Made by a program: the position numbers and the translations under genes. The notes below the pieces were generated by a model. It ran no database searches, had not been told where the DNA came from, and saw nothing but the letters and a program-made list of their open reading frames with translations. Positions 12,713 to 25,881 of a stretch of DNA of 64,000 nucleotides are shown piece after piece (position 1 is the stretch's first letter; every line of letters starts with the position of its first letter). This stretch comes from Tetrahymena elliotti 4EA (Eukaryota; Ciliophora; Oligohymenophorea; Hymenostomatida; Tetrahymenidae). The DNA lies in the NCBI GenBank assembly GCA_000231825.2, contig JH720334.1, forward strand, positions 140,341 through 204,340, written 5' to 3'.

Positions 12713-15700
12713 TCATAGCAACCATTAAATATTTTTATGCTGCTAAGAATTAGAGTATTAATCAATAATATTTTAGACATTGCCTTGAGGAAAGTAATAA
12801 ATAAAAGTATTTTATTTATCAAAATCATAATTGAATAATTACTCATTAACATTAATAAATTGTTTTGATAGCATTTTGCTATGACAATTAAAAACACTTA
12901 AGCTTTTTCGTTTGTTGAAATTTTAATTTTAGTTAGTGTTCTATTATATTAGTTAATGAGAGCCCGTTTTCTCTCTAATACAAAATAATGAACTCTTCTT
13001 TTTTGGTTCTAAAAAGCTTGATGCTCTCACACTAGGATAGGGCCTATTAGATTCATTTGAAGAAAACTTTTTAATTACATTCATTATTAGAATATTCAAT
13101 TTAGTGCAAATTTAGCAGTTTTGAATTTAGCATGTTGTGCTTGAATGGTTCTATTACCTTAATTTTTAGTTGAATATTTTATTTTTAAAAATTAATAGGA
13201 ACAAATTTAAAGCAATCAATATTTTTTATAATTTATTATTATAATAAAATTACTAGACAAGCTGCTCAATTTATCTAATAACCTAGAGGCTCTGTAGTTT
13301 GTTATTGTTATTGTTGTTGCTATAAGAAAGCTGAGATTCCATTAATCGATCTTACTTTCCCTGAGTCTACATTTTTGTTAAACCTTTATTTAATTAATAG
13401 TTTGTTGGGAATACTAATTAAAAATGAATCTCTATTTTTTACTTTATTGGTTTTAAATTAATTCTTAGTCTAAATTTATTGAGATAATATTTGAATCTAA
13501 AGTTTTAAGTTTTCTTTAACTTTAATTCTTTTTTTTAGAATTAATTTGATTTTCTTCATAAATACCACCTTCTTCATCTTATGGATATCTACTGAGTAAA
13601 TTGTTAATCATAAGTATTTTATGTTAGCTATTTATTGTATTTTCACATTATTCTTATAAACTTTATGAGTCCTTTAACACACTTTATTTTCTTTCAATTT
13701 AATTTATAAATTAATAATCTTCAGAAAGTTAATCTTTACACATACTTCCTCTATTATTATTATTATTATTATTATCACTAATTGCTTCAAGATCTTTTTC
13801 TTTAAAATAATCATCATCTTCATCTTCATCTTCATCTTCATCATCAGAGGCCTAACTCAAGTCCCAAAAAGAGAAATGTTCAATATTTTATAGATAGAAT
13901 TGATCAGCTTGATAAGAAACAATATTTTAGTTTAAAACTGCATTCATACTTTTTTCTTTTTTGTTTCTTTTGAAACTTTTGAGCCTAATATCAATTTCTT
14001 TTAAATACTTCCTCAAAATTAAATGCTTCTTTCCTTCATAAAATAAGTAGGGGCATTCCTCAATCTTATGGTTTTTTTACTTGCAAGAAAAGCAGCAAGA
14101 ACTTACTTTTGATAATCTATTTTAATATTTAACTTCATCCTTAATATAGCAAAACTTTTCATATTCTACCTCATATTACTTTAAAATGTCTACAAAATCA
14201 GAAAAATTAAGTTGTAAAATGGAAGAAACTCCAATGCTTTTATATTTAACACTAAAATTATTATCTCCCTGCAAAAACTTTAGCAATCCAAAATATTACC
14301 CATATCTAAATTTCTTTGATAAGTTAGTTTTAAAAATTTATTAAAATTAAAAATAAAACAAATAATAAGTGAATACTTGAACTTCTTTAACTTCGGTAGT
14401 CTAGTCATACTGAAAGTATTCTAAAACAACACCATTATTGACAAAATATAAGCTATTTTCTATTTCATCTTCTGCTAAAATAATCTATTGGTCATGGCAG
14501 TAAATTTTTTCTTTCATTTACATAGCTAATTCAACAAAAATTTCTTCTGAAAAAATTTCCCTAAAAACATGCACTTTTTTCAAGACTTTAACATAAACAT
14601 CCGTCTAAATTTCTTTTTGTAAATAATCTGATAGAGCAGAAAGAGATTTAATGGAGCATAAATTATCGCTGTTTTAATCACTATATAGATACTAAACATA
14701 TTTCTTAGCCCTACATTATAGTCCTAATTCAACATTATTCTATTTGAAGTATTTATTAATCTTGGCTAATTCTTAGAGATAAAGGTCCTTCTTTTACTTC
14801 AGATCTTGTAATAAATTACCTTTTTTAATAAAGATTTTAATAAATTGATTTTTAAAATATTGAAAGAAAGTTACCAATTGAGTTTATAGTGTATCCAAAA
14901 ATACCACAAGAAAAGAAAGCAATAAAGATCATCAAAATTTTTTCTAATTAAGTTTAAGCAGTAAAATCACCATATCCTATAGTAGTCATTGTAACAATAG
15001 CGTAATAAAATATTTAGATATATCTATTTGTCACCGACTCGTTTTCATAATGATAGAATACCATCCAACCTTTGTTATCCTCTATTTCTTTTATTCCTAC
15101 ATAATTCCAAAGACAAGTAAATAAGTGAGCAAAATATATGACTTAAGCTAATAGATAGATGAGAGATATAATTCCTTAAATTTAAAAGAAAAAGTAAATC
15201 AGCATAATTAATTGTAATTAAAATGTTTACCAAAAATTTTGGTCTTCAGCAAAAACTACTCCCTTATTGTTTCAAGGATTCTGAAAGATTAGAAGATCTT
15301 TAAAAAGAAAAAGAATTAGAAACCCTCTAAATGAATAGAAATCCAACATAAACTCAAAATAGAAATAATATCTATTATAAAAGTTGAGCTTACATAGTTC
15401 GAAAATATTTCTATATGCTACTCTATGAAGGTACCTTACTAAGTTGATACAGTATTAAACTTGATGAAAATATCAATACTAAAAAGGATAGAGCAAATAT
15501 AATTTATATAAAAGCTAAAAAAAGAGTCCCTCTACAACTTAAAGCAATACTCAAAAGGAAGGTATACAAAAAGAATTGAAGAATTGAGAAATACAAGAAG
15601 TTCCCAAAGAATATATAGTGAAGATAAATTATGAAAAAGAGGTAGATACTTAAAAACATAAATTCCAAAAGTTTTAAGTTAATTTTTTATATTATCAGAC

Positions 15701-16756
15701 TGTTTTATCAAACAGCCAAAATATTTTATGATAAATTTTAAAACCTTTCTGTAATTCTTAAAAGAGAGAATTCCTTTAAAATTTGAATAAGTAAACCCTC
15801 TTCCAAAACTAAATTTATAGAAATTATGTAATTCTACTGAATTCTTCTAACTACTAGATACATCATTTATAAGCCTAACTTATATTTCTTTTAATTCACT
15901 AGGCCTAAAAAACAAAGAACTTTGTTAAGCAAAGTGTTTCATTTTGGAAACTAAAGCTAAAATCTAAATCCATTTTCTTTTCCAAACATCTTTTTTTGCA
16001 TAAAGATCCAGAATCAAGAGGTTATTTCTCTTCTTATAACCCCTCTGATACTATCCAAATTTATTTCCATCTCTTCTCTCAATTATGCTTTAGCATTCAT
16101 TTGATATAAATTAATTATTCATCTTCTTCATTTGTATTGAAAATGATTAACCACGTACATTCCTTTTTTCAGAATTACATATTGAAATAGCATTTTTCTT
16201 CCTTGAAGACATTTTTGATTCAAGATCAGCTTTCTAGAATTATTGAATAATTGTGTGATTTTCACTTACATTTTTCTGATATTACTCTTCAAATTTTTAA
16301 ATAGTTTCATCTTAGTTTCCTACAAAGCTATTCTCTGTCTAGTAATAATCTACATTATGTATTTATAAAATATTTTTAAACACAGTTTTATTTATTTAAT
16401 GCTAATTAACTATATTTTTAAAAATAAACCATTTAATAATGTAATTTAAATTTTAAAGCTAATAAGGTTCATCATATAAATTTTATAATAATAATCTTAC
16501 TGTCTTTTTAAATTATTGATTATTCTCTTTAATAGTCATCATCCCATATTTTATCTTGCTCATTTCGAGTCTAAGTGAGACATTTTTATGATGGTAAATA
16601 CTATTAAGAATGAGATTAATCACCTAAACTTTAGTTCTACTATTATAATTTACTTGTTTTGAACTGATAAAATGTGTAAGAATTTTCTTAATCTGGTTTG
16701 AGAGTATTAGATTACTAGGTAGATTTGTCAGTTTATTGAGTTTTTATTGCTCTCAT
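12713..16756 (-). CDS. CNG/HCN-like K+ channel with zinc knuckle, array copy 3
   Basis: Begins at the ATG at 16756 (MRAIKTQQTDKST) and runs through the shared LGDQSHS motif to a GTAAGA donor near 16493. Exon 2 resumes near 16354 in phase 1. The S1-S5 region is easy to read: FEYCFKLQRDSFF, DIFIKFNT, and a charge-poor S4-like segment LKIFQSFRILETIREQ. The pore is TMTTIGYGDFTA (about 14980). After S6 come the C-linker, the binding-like fold (YFGLLKFLQGDN, KYKSIGVSSIL), the knuckle CFSCKQKNHKIEEC (14053-14094), SFWDLSQ, an Asp/Glu repeat (about 13815-13850) and a seven-Asn run (about 13745-13775). A last exon with RPYPSVRASSF and FDKQNTFIYYFPQGN ends in TGA at 12713. The intron joining the two C-terminal reading frames near 13200-13340 is not resolved to the base. 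Confidence 0.88.
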
Positions 16757-17553
16757 TATATTTTCAATCTTTAAATTGTTTATTTTATTTAAATTTATAT
16801 AAAACAATTTATATTGTAATTATATGCTAGCCTTTATTTGACTTTCTTATCAATTACAATATTTTATCAAAGATTATAATTTGTTAAAAGAAAGAAATTA
16901 ATTAATTAAAATTCTAGTTCTTAAGGGTTGCAGAAAGAATTAAATATATATAGTTTTAAGTATAATAAGCTTTAATAATATTTACTTTTACTTAACATCT
17001 TTACTTATTTTTTACTCCATAATTTCTCAATAAATAAAAAGGTAGTTTGATCGATAATTCTTGCTTGATAGAATTTTTTCTTTTTAGTTTTAAAAACCAA
17101 TATTAAAAAATAAGATTCAATAATAAATCAATATTATTTTCTCATATTAATGATTTTTTAATAGTGGAAATAAAATAAATAAATAAATTACTTTAAAGAA
17201 TGTCTTCATTTGATTCTTTTGAATTTTTGATAATATTTCTCAAATATATTTATTTTTTAAAATATTTAATAAAAATATTAATCACCAAACATATTTTTTT
17301 TTCAGAAATTGATTTGTCATTAAATAATCGATGGATAGAAAGACAAATTTCCTTTCTGAAATAAAAAAAAGATTTTGCTTGACAAAATTTAATTATTAAG
17401 TATTCATTATTACTCTTTTCAGTAGTAATAAAATAATATTCATAAAATTTATTTTATTCAGCTAAAATAGGGTTTAAGTTTAGAGTCTCTCTGCCACTTA
17501 GATGTAAATTTAAAATTTTTTTATAATATTCGATTGTATATTATAATTTTTAG
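16757..17553. other. Intergenic spacer
   Basis: A/T-rich region between the start of channel copy 3 and the plus-strand candidate gene at 17554. A short GC-richer stretch near 17470-17510 stays open in a frame compatible with that gene and might be an upstream exon, but no ATG or phase-consistent splice pair was found. Confidence 0.4.
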
Positions 17554-18065
17554 GAGTATAAACTAAAATAGATCATAGGGTAATGATCTATAAAACTTAT
17601 CTAAATCTGTTGATTTCTCTTTCGATGTTATCAAATCCTCTTAAATATATGAGGGCAAAGATCTCAACGCTAATTAGACGGTTTATTCAAATTATTTCCC
17701 TAGTTCAACTAAAAACAATTTTAGAAATTTCTCTTCTAAAAAACTTTCATCAGAAAAGTAAAATTCTACATCAAAGAAGAACATAATAGCCACTTAAAAT
17801 TAATCACAAATGGAAGAGTATTCGTTCCTAAACAAAAGATTACTTGAAGGTTTCCTAAAATTAAGAAAGTAAATTTTATAACCTGAAAATCAATCCCTAG
17901 AAAAAAAAAAATAAAGAAATATAAGCCCTCAAGAAGAGATAAAGTAATAATTTTTGCATTTTTGATTTTTTGTAAATATGTGTTTAAAAAAGTGTAAATT
18001 TTTGCAGTAAAAAATCTTACTAAAAAATTTAAGTATTTAAAAGAAATAATGCTATCCATCAATGA
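17554..18065 (+). CDS. Possible small unidentified protein, one intron
   Basis: A plus-strand frame from about 17554 to 17943 reads Ser/Asn/Lys/Gln-rich residues typical of ciliate proteins (SVDFSFDVIKSSQIYEGKDL, then RLLEGFLKLRKQI). A GTAA donor at 17944 and a TTTGCAG acceptor ending at 18007 remove 64 bp in phase 2 and lead to a short tail and TGA at 18063-18065. No ATG exists at the 5' end of this frame, so a first exon is missing or the model is wrong. The same DNA also carries an open minus-strand frame (from the ATG at 18263) rich in Phe/Ile/Leu, which I judge to be the mirror of the A-rich plus strand. No domain recognised. Confidence 0.33.
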
Positions 18066-18530
18066 TAGTTATAAAATTTCTTAAGTTCTTTTAATAATAA
18101 ATAAGCCATTGCTTAAATATTCATCATCAACATCATATAATTTAAGAAATTTTGAATAGAAGAATAGAAGTAAAATAGCAATCATCCAAATTAAATAAAT
18201 ATTTATTAAAATTCTTCTTCTTTTTGAAAAAAAGGTAATGACTTTAATTTTTTTGTTTATCATAAACTGATAAACTGGCTAAAAAAATATTAAGTAGTTA
18301 TTTTCTTTTTGATGATATCACAGAATTGATTTAATTTTAAATTTATCTTTTTATTGCTTAAAAATGTTAATTTCATTATTTCAGAAAAAGGAAATTAGTT
18401 ATTTTAAAGAATAAGAGATTTATTTAGATAATGTTTATAATTAATATTTATATTATTGAATAATAGTTTAGATGGATTAAGTTAGCCAATTGTACATTCA
18501 TATGAGCCATTAGCTAATATTAAATTAAAG

Positions 18531-20159
18531 ATGCTAAAAAGAAACTTCAAAAAATAATCGCTTTAAAACTAAAAAAAGCATTTAAATGAGAGCTAGTTAG
18601 ACACTGAATAATATTTATTATTTAATAATTCTGTTTCTAAATGCTGCTATAAAGCAATAGATTTATCTTAATAACAAAACTCAAATATTAGTAATGAAGA
18701 AACCATAAATCTTAGCTAGTAGATTAATAAAATTTCTAAATAAAAAATTTGTCAATTAATTAATAGCCAAACACAATAAAATTTTAATAATAATGTTTAA
18801 AAAAATACCCTACCATTCAAACAAAGCTTTTAATAAATTGATAATTAGAAAATAACTAGTAGTCGAAATAATCAAAAGGATAATTTATCATACAATTTTT
18901 AATCAGATGATATAACAGAAAACATTAGTTTCTAAAATTTTCATAATAGTGATTCAAAAGCTGACAAAATAAAGAAGACATAAAATAGCTTTTTCTAAGA
19001 TTACTACTTCAATTTTGCTGATAGCTAAAATATGACTTCTAGTAGAAGTATCTCACCTAAATCTGAAACCTCTCTTATATTTAACCCTCCTAAATAATCT
19101 TTTACACAAAAATAGTAATTACAGCTAAAATTAGAAAACAATAGATATTCAAGAAGCCAAAAAGTAAAACTAAATTTATGCAGGCCAATGAGCTAAGACA
19201 CACATTAAAAACATTTAATTCAAAGCAGCCTTTAAAAAAACTCATTCCAATCCATTAAAAAATTTAATTAACAATCAATAAATTAAACATTAAAAAATTT
19301 TGAGTAAATTAAATAAATAAAAATGGTAAAAAGTAGTAGAAGATATTCTGATATTTTAAAAATTAAAATAGAAAACTAAATATAAGAAAAAAATAATGAT
19401 CCAAATGAAAATACAAACTTTGATTTTCAAAATTCAAAAATTTTATTTTAAGAAGAGAAAGTTAAGTAAATATATAGTCCGAGTTAGATTAATTAATAAT
19501 AACTAAATACGAATTAAAAAATTTAAAATTAATTGAGCAAGGAAATCATTACAAATGAATAGAAATAAATGATAAAAAAGAACTCTAAAGAATCAATTTA
19601 AGATTTTAAGCTATTTTAGTTTGATATGGATGAATAAGAAATGGAGCCTAATTAACATGATATGTTTAATAACTATCTTTCACAAGGAAACTATTTTATG
19701 GGTAAAAAACTTCAAAATTCAAAATAAAAAAATAAAGCTAGTTACTAGAAATTTATTAGCAGAAAAGAAATCAGCTCTTAAAAATTGAGATAGGAATAAA
19801 GTATTTGTTAAAACTTTGGATAATAAATTTTAGATTAACTTAATAACTCAAAAAAATAGTTAAAATAACAGTTTTAAGAATAGCATTTTCCTTTAAATTA
19901 AATTTAAGAAAAAATCGAAATCTCATTCAAGTAAAAAAATCATTTTTCTAGAAAATATTCTTTGGATAATTCCTTTTAAAATAAAAATGTGAATAGATTT
20001 TTTGATATTTAAACTGTCAGCTATAAACCAGTGTGCTTAAAAGCAAATAAAAATGATAATACTCAAATAGATTTAAAGACATAGAATTATTTTAATAATT
20101 AATTGATAAGTAATAATTTAGATAAACTCCTAATAATTGAGTAACATTTTGATTGCTGA
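18531..20159 (+). CDS. Gln/Asn/Ser/Lys-rich protein of unknown function
   Basis: One uninterrupted exon of 542 residues from the ATG at 18531 to TGA at 20157-20159, open only when TAA and TAG are read as Gln; about one residue in eight is Gln by eye. The start is the first in-frame ATG; the frame stays open upstream of it without another Met. The composition is hydrophilic and low in Gly, Pro and Trp, with charged coils such as LSKEIITNEQKQMIKKNSKE and an acidic patch FQFDMDEQEMEPNQ. No signal peptide, membrane segment or known motif is visible, so it is probably a largely disordered cytosolic or nuclear protein. Its stop lies only 42 bp from the stop of the convergent channel copy 4, leaving little room for two separate 3' ends. 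Confidence 0.75.
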
Positions 20160-20201
20160 ATTTACTTATTCAAATACAACAAATAAATATACATGAAATA
20201 T

Positions 20202-23200
20202 TCATATTTTATAAATATTTTGATGATAGTAAAATGTTTAAATTTTTTCAATTATTTTTTAATAATTTCCATCAGGAAAATAGAATTGATAACTTCTGAG
20301 CTTATCAAATTCATATATAAAAAACTATTCCATTATCCCTAATATCTATTTGGAGCTACTTTTACTTATTTGTTAGTAAATACTAAAATTTTTATTTGTT
20401 AAATTTTAAGTTTTATATGAAGTAGATTAATTATTAGAATCAGACTTAAATCTTATGGATTAATTTATTTTTTTGATGCTGACATCTTAAGCTATTGACG
20501 CCATCTAGTCATATGTAGTCTTTTTTTTCCAAATACCTACCAGCTGGTTCAGTAAATTTTATACAGTAAATTCAATTTTACTGCAGCTTTAACAATTTTA
20601 AATTGTACAAGAAGTATAAATGTGATTTGATTACCTTTTTTAATTAAAAAAAGCATAATTTTTTTAATCTTACTGATTTGAAAAAAACAAAAATATCTTT
20701 ATAAAATAAAATTTTTAATTTATCGAAAAATAATAAAAATATTTACTATAATAGCTATTCTACATTTTTCATCACTGAAAGACTTTGTATTCTGTAAAAA
20801 TTTTTACTAGTATGCTAAGTGGCTTGTGTTTAAAGTTTATCCAATTTTTTTAGTGTTTGAATTTTGTTTTAGCCTAAAATTAAAATATTAAATATTTTAA
20901 CAGTAAATAGTTAAATAGAAATTTACTTATTGCTTATTTGATCAAAAGCTCTTATTCTTAAGTATTTAAAAAATTAAAAACCGATTCTTTACTTCTCAGC
21001 TTCTTTTAGCTTAAATTTTTTTTAGTTTTGTTTATTTGACTGAAATGAGTTTCCTCTAAAATTGAATTTTCATCTTCTTAAAATAATTTACTTGACAAAT
21101 TTCCAAATACCATGCTTTACTTATTAATTTAAGAAATAGATGCACTTTCGCATGGTTCATGTAAACTTAGGTTTTCTTATTAATTGATTAAAATACTTAT
21201 TCTTTTGTCATTATTTTTCAATTGTGGTTAATCATCTGCTTAAAATTTTTTTAACAATTCTGTTTATCTTAGCTCTGTTTATATTTTTAGATCATTTATT
21301 TATTTTTATTCTTCTATAAAACTAACATTTTCATTTTTTTATGAAATTTATGAATCTTTCTCTATTTGTTATCTAGAATCATCATTGTAAGTTTCATCAT
21401 CATCATCATCTTCATCACTCACATCAGATTCAGATTATTAACTTAAATCCCAAAAAGAAATATAATCTATATTTTAGATCTAGAACTAATCAGCCATTTT
21501 TTGAATTCTGTCTAAATTTTAAATTGCATTTTATGATTTCTCTTTTGATTTTCTCTTATAATTTTTCTAATTATCATTGCTATTCTTTAAATATGATCTT
21601 AAAATTATTTATTTCTTTCCTTCATAAAATAAATAAGGGCATTATTCTATGCTATGATTTTTTTACTGGCAAGAATAGCAATAGATATTTATTTTTGATA
21701 GTTTACTGTTAAATAGAACCTCATCTCTTAAGAAGCAAAATTTTTAATATTCTAAGTCATATCTTCTAATGACATCTTTAAAATCTGTGTAACTAATTTG
21801 TAAAATTGAAGAAACCCCTACACTTTTATACCTTAACTTACATTCAGTTTCACCATTCAAAAATTTTAATAAGCCAAAATATTAACCATATCTAAATCTC
21901 TAATTATATCAGTATTAAGAATTCAATTTCAAAAGAGTGATAAAAAAGAAAAGAAATATTATAAAATTAATGTAAAATTTCAAATAGGATATTTAGTAAG
22001 ATAATTTTTACCTAAATTTCTTTAAAATCGGTCTTGTGGTCATATTAAGAGTATTATAAAATTGTCCCGTCATTGATAAAATAAAGGAAATTTTCATTTT
22101 CTACTTCTTCACTATTATTGATGATCATTTAATCATGACAATATATTTTTTCTTTCACATTAAGAGCTAGCTCACTAAAAATCTAGTCTGTAAATATTTC
22201 TCTAAAAAGGGAAACTTTTTTAAGCATACTGATATATACATCTTGCTATATTTCTTTTTGTAAATAGTCAGAGAGAGAAGAGAGAGATTTAACAGAGCAA
22301 GATTAATCACAAAATTTATCACTATACAAATATTAAATATACTTCTTAGCCCTGCATTACAATCCTAATTCTACATTATTTTGTTTAAAATACTTATTAA
22401 TTTTAGCTAGTTCTTGAAGGTAAAGGTCTTGTCTTTACTTAAAATCATACAATATGCTCCCTATTTTAATTTAAAAATAACTATAATATATTTTATTTTA
22501 ATTTAAAATACCTATTGAGTTAATTGTATAGCCAAAAATACCACAGGAAAAAAATGCTATAAATATCATCAAAAGTTTTTCAAGTTGAGTCTATGCTGAA
22601 AAATCACCATAGCCTATTGTTGTCATAGTAACAATGGCATAGTAAAATATCTAAATATATCTATTTGTAACTGTTTCTGTTTAAAATTTATAATTGACCA
22701 TCCATCCTTCATCTTATTTTAACTATAGCAAGCCAATATAATTCCAAAGGCAAGTAAAGATATGAGCAAAATAGATGACTTAAACTAAAAGATAAAGCAA
22801 AGACAGTATTCCTTATTTAATCAATTTAAAATTAAACGTATTGAATTTTTCGAATTTTAAATCATACCATACATAGTTGATTTTAAAAGAAATTATTCTC
22901 TAAAATATTGTAAGATTTTAAAAGGCTGAAAGATCCTTAAAAAGAATAAAAATTAAAGCCCTTATACACCAATTTGCTGAGAATTAAGACTTATCAAACT
23001 AGCTACATCAAATAAAAAATAGGAACTGATATATTTAGAGAAAATCTGCAGGTGCTACTCAATAAAAGTACCTTATTCACTGGATAAAGTATTAAATTAT
23101 ATAAATATATCTATGCCGAGTATGATTGTTGAAACATACTAAATAAAATTGCTAAAAAAAGAATCTCTTGATAATTAAAAGCAAAACTCAAATGGAATGT

Positions 23201-24356
23201 AAATAAAAAGAGTAGAAGATATTAAAAAGATAATAGCTTCCCAAATCATGTAAAGTGGTGATTAACTATGAAATAGAGGAAAGTATTTAAATAGAAAAAT
23301 GGCAACATTTTTGCTGATATTTTTTATTTTTGAAGAATACTTTATGAGACATCCAAAATATTTTAAAATGAATTTTATAAGCTTTCTGTAGTTTTTAAAT
23401 GATAAAACTCCTTTTAAATTTTCATAAGTCATGAACTTGCCTAAAGTGTACTTGTTGAATTAAGATAGTTAAATTGAGTTTGTTTAATCACTTGATAAAT
23501 CATTAATAAGTCTAACTTAAATTTCACTCAGTTCACTAGGTCTAAAAAATAATGAACTTTACTTCGCTATTGTTTTCATTTTTGAAACAAGAGCTAATAT
23601 TTCCATCCATTTCTTTCTCCAGAGATCTTTTTAATTTTTACTTTCCAAATTTAATAGATTATTTCTTTTTTTGAAGACTTTCTAATTCAATCCCTCATCT
23701 TTGTTTGTTTATCTCTAATCGTTTGTCTATTAAAATTCTGTAGCATTTGCATTGAAATTTTTTAATTGTGAGTGTATTGTTTTGGTGAGAGAACTATTAT
23801 TTCCATAATTATCTGATTATTAGTCATTCCTAATAATTTAAGATGTTTCATTGTTTATTTGATAGAACTTGCTGTGATCTTCATTTTCTCCATTTTGAGT
23901 CATTTAGTTTTGTTCAGAAAATTTAAATTAAGTATCTTCATTCTAATTTCCATAGCTCTAGTCAATCAAAACTATTCATGAATAGAAGAATTAAATAAAT
24001 TGTAGATATACAAAATTTAAATTAATTTGACCTTTTTTTTAAATAGGTCTCAAAAATGAAGCGTATATTTTTAATAATGGTGCAATGGATAAATTAAAAT
24101 AAAATAATTTACTCTCATTTGGAAAAAGATTCTAATGATTTTTATAACTACTCATAACTTCATTTAGATTATTATTTTTTCTGTATACAGTTAACAGTTA
24201 TTATGTCGGAAAATGCTAGAGAGAGTTTGATTCATCTCCTTAATTTTACTTCTACTATTCCAGCTTTGGTTATTAATATTTAAAAAATATGCCAGATTCT
24301 TTACTATTTAAATTAAAACAGGGTATTTCAGATTAACTTGCTTATTGATGATTCAT
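20202..24356 (-). CDS. CNG/HCN-like K+ channel with zinc knuckle, array copy 4
   Basis: Exon 1 starts at the ATG at 24356 (MNHQQASQSEIP), reads SKESGIFFKY and the shared motif GDESNSLQHFPTQ, and ends at a GTAAAT donor near 24105. Splicing to the TAG near 23972 in phase 1 gives LIDQSYGNQNEDTQF, which differs from copy 5 here mainly by synonymous changes. Then S1-S5 (S4-like LRIFQPFKILQYFRE), pore TMTTIGYGDFSA (about 22610), S6, C-linker, a binding-like fold with YFGLLKFLNGE and RYKSVGVSSIL, knuckle CYSCQQKNHSIEQC (21639-21680), SFWDLSQ, an acidic run, and a last exon with YEFDKLRSYQFYFPDGN ending in TGA at 20202. Length is over 1,000 residues. It should conduct K+; gating by cyclic nucleotides is doubtful because key binding-pocket residues differ from the family consensus. 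Confidence 0.9.
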
Positions 24357-25097
24357 CTGAAATGAAATCTATGCTAAATAAATGGCGAATATTAAGGCAA
24401 ATATATTTCTATAGAATTATGCTTTTTTTATTCTACTTTTTAATTTTAGATTGTTTACTACTTCTTTTAATAATCTATTAATTAATTTTTTAGGAATGAA
24501 TTAGTGCTTAATTAAATTACGGGCTTTATGAGCTGAGACAAATTTTTTATTTTACTTATAAAAATTGCAATATAAAATTGTAAAAATTTAATTATTTAAA
24601 ATTTTCATTCATTTTTAGATGTTTAGTTGCTTTTTAAAAAAAATAATTTTAAAAATCTAATTTTGGTTAAAGTTAAATCTCAGTTGATTATATATCTGAA
24701 ATGATAAAATAATATTACATACTTACTTAAAAATATCAATATATTTTGAAGTAAAATTTTCACTTTGGTTCAAAAATTTTTTATTGAAAACACTATTTAT
24801 GTTTAAAAAAATAATAAATCAATCAATATTTATGACATTCTTTTAGGAAGTTTCTCTAATAAAAATTAAAAGTCTTATGAAATTTATGTATCTTAATTAA
24901 TATACTTATTCTTATAAATAGTAAATGAGCTGATTTATTTTTCTTTCTTATTGCATTTTGACAATGAAACAATCTGATAAAAATAAAAAAAAGCAAATCA
25001 ATTTATCTTTGTTACTAAAAAACTTTTGAAAATCATTTGATCTTCAATTTTTGATAGATTATAAATTTTTAACAATATTAGAACTAAATAAAGCATA
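24357..25097. other. Divergent intergenic region
   Basis: Lies between the divergent starts of channel copy 4 (minus) and the metallophosphoesterase (plus), so it must hold both promoters. A/T-rich throughout, with no coding frame or RNA gene recognised. Confidence 0.5.
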
Positions 25098-25881
25098 ATG
25101 GATAATTTAAATTAAGAAAAAACTGAAATAAAATTTGTTTGCATATCAGACACACATACTAAAGCCCATTTACTAAATTTACCTGCAGGAGATGTTTTAA
25201 TACATGCTGGAGATTTCACATATACAGGAAAACCTCAAGAGGTATCTGAATTTAATGATTTTTTGAAAAATAGTCCTTTTCAAGCCAAAGTAGTTATAGC
25301 TGGAAATCATGATTTGACCTTTGATATAAAGGACTACCAAAAGGAATTTGCAGAAAGATTCCATAAAGATCAAAAAATTCCTATTGACCCTGTAGCTACT
25401 AAAGCATTATTAAAAGATTGCATCTATCTAGAAGATTCTTCGGTAGATTTAAGAGGATACTAGATTTATGGATCACCATACACTCCTACTTTCTTTGATT
25501 GGGCTTTCAATCTAAATTTAGGAGAACCTCTTTAAAAAAAATGGGAGCAAATACCTAATAATACGGATATTCTAATTACTCATGGCCCTCCTCATAAAAT
25601 TCTTGATAAGTAATTATTCATTTAATTTAGTTTTGAAATTTGTAAATTAAAATTCTTAATATATTAGATGCTATGATGGTTTTTAAGCAGGATGCCCTGA
25701 TCTAAGAAAAGTAATTTTAGAAAGAGTAAAGCCTCTCTATCACATATTTGGCCACATTCATGAAGATTTTGGATAACTAAAGATTGATAATACTACCTTT
25801 ATAAATGCATCATCAGTTGACTTAAAATATAATCCTAGAAAATAGCCTATAATAACTTTTTCTTTACCTATTAAAAATTGA
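25098..25881 (+). CDS. Calcineurin-like metallophosphoesterase (MPPED/UPF0046-like)
   Basis: Two exons (25098-25609, 25668-25881) separated by a 58-bp GTAATT...TTAG intron in phase 2 give 241 residues. The five metallophosphoesterase blocks are in order: ISDTHTK near residue 17 (DxH), AGDFTYTG near 36 (GDx), AGNHD near 65 (GNH[D/E]), ITHGPP near 160, and HIFGHIHE near 205 (GHxH). These supply the two-metal site that hydrolyses phosphodiesters or phosphomonoesters. The short length and compact spacing fit the small MPPED1/2-like and UPF0046 group better than calcineurin itself; the substrate cannot be told from sequence. No signal peptide or membrane segment, so probably cytosolic. It sits between two channel genes on the opposite strand. 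In-frame TAA/TAG read as Gln. Confidence 0.93.

Noticed and set aside
17678..18263. Minus-strand open frame with Phe/Ile/Leu-rich membrane-like translation
   Set aside because: It mirrors A-rich sequence on the plus strand; the plus frame has a phase-consistent intron and more natural composition. Not excluded, but not listed.
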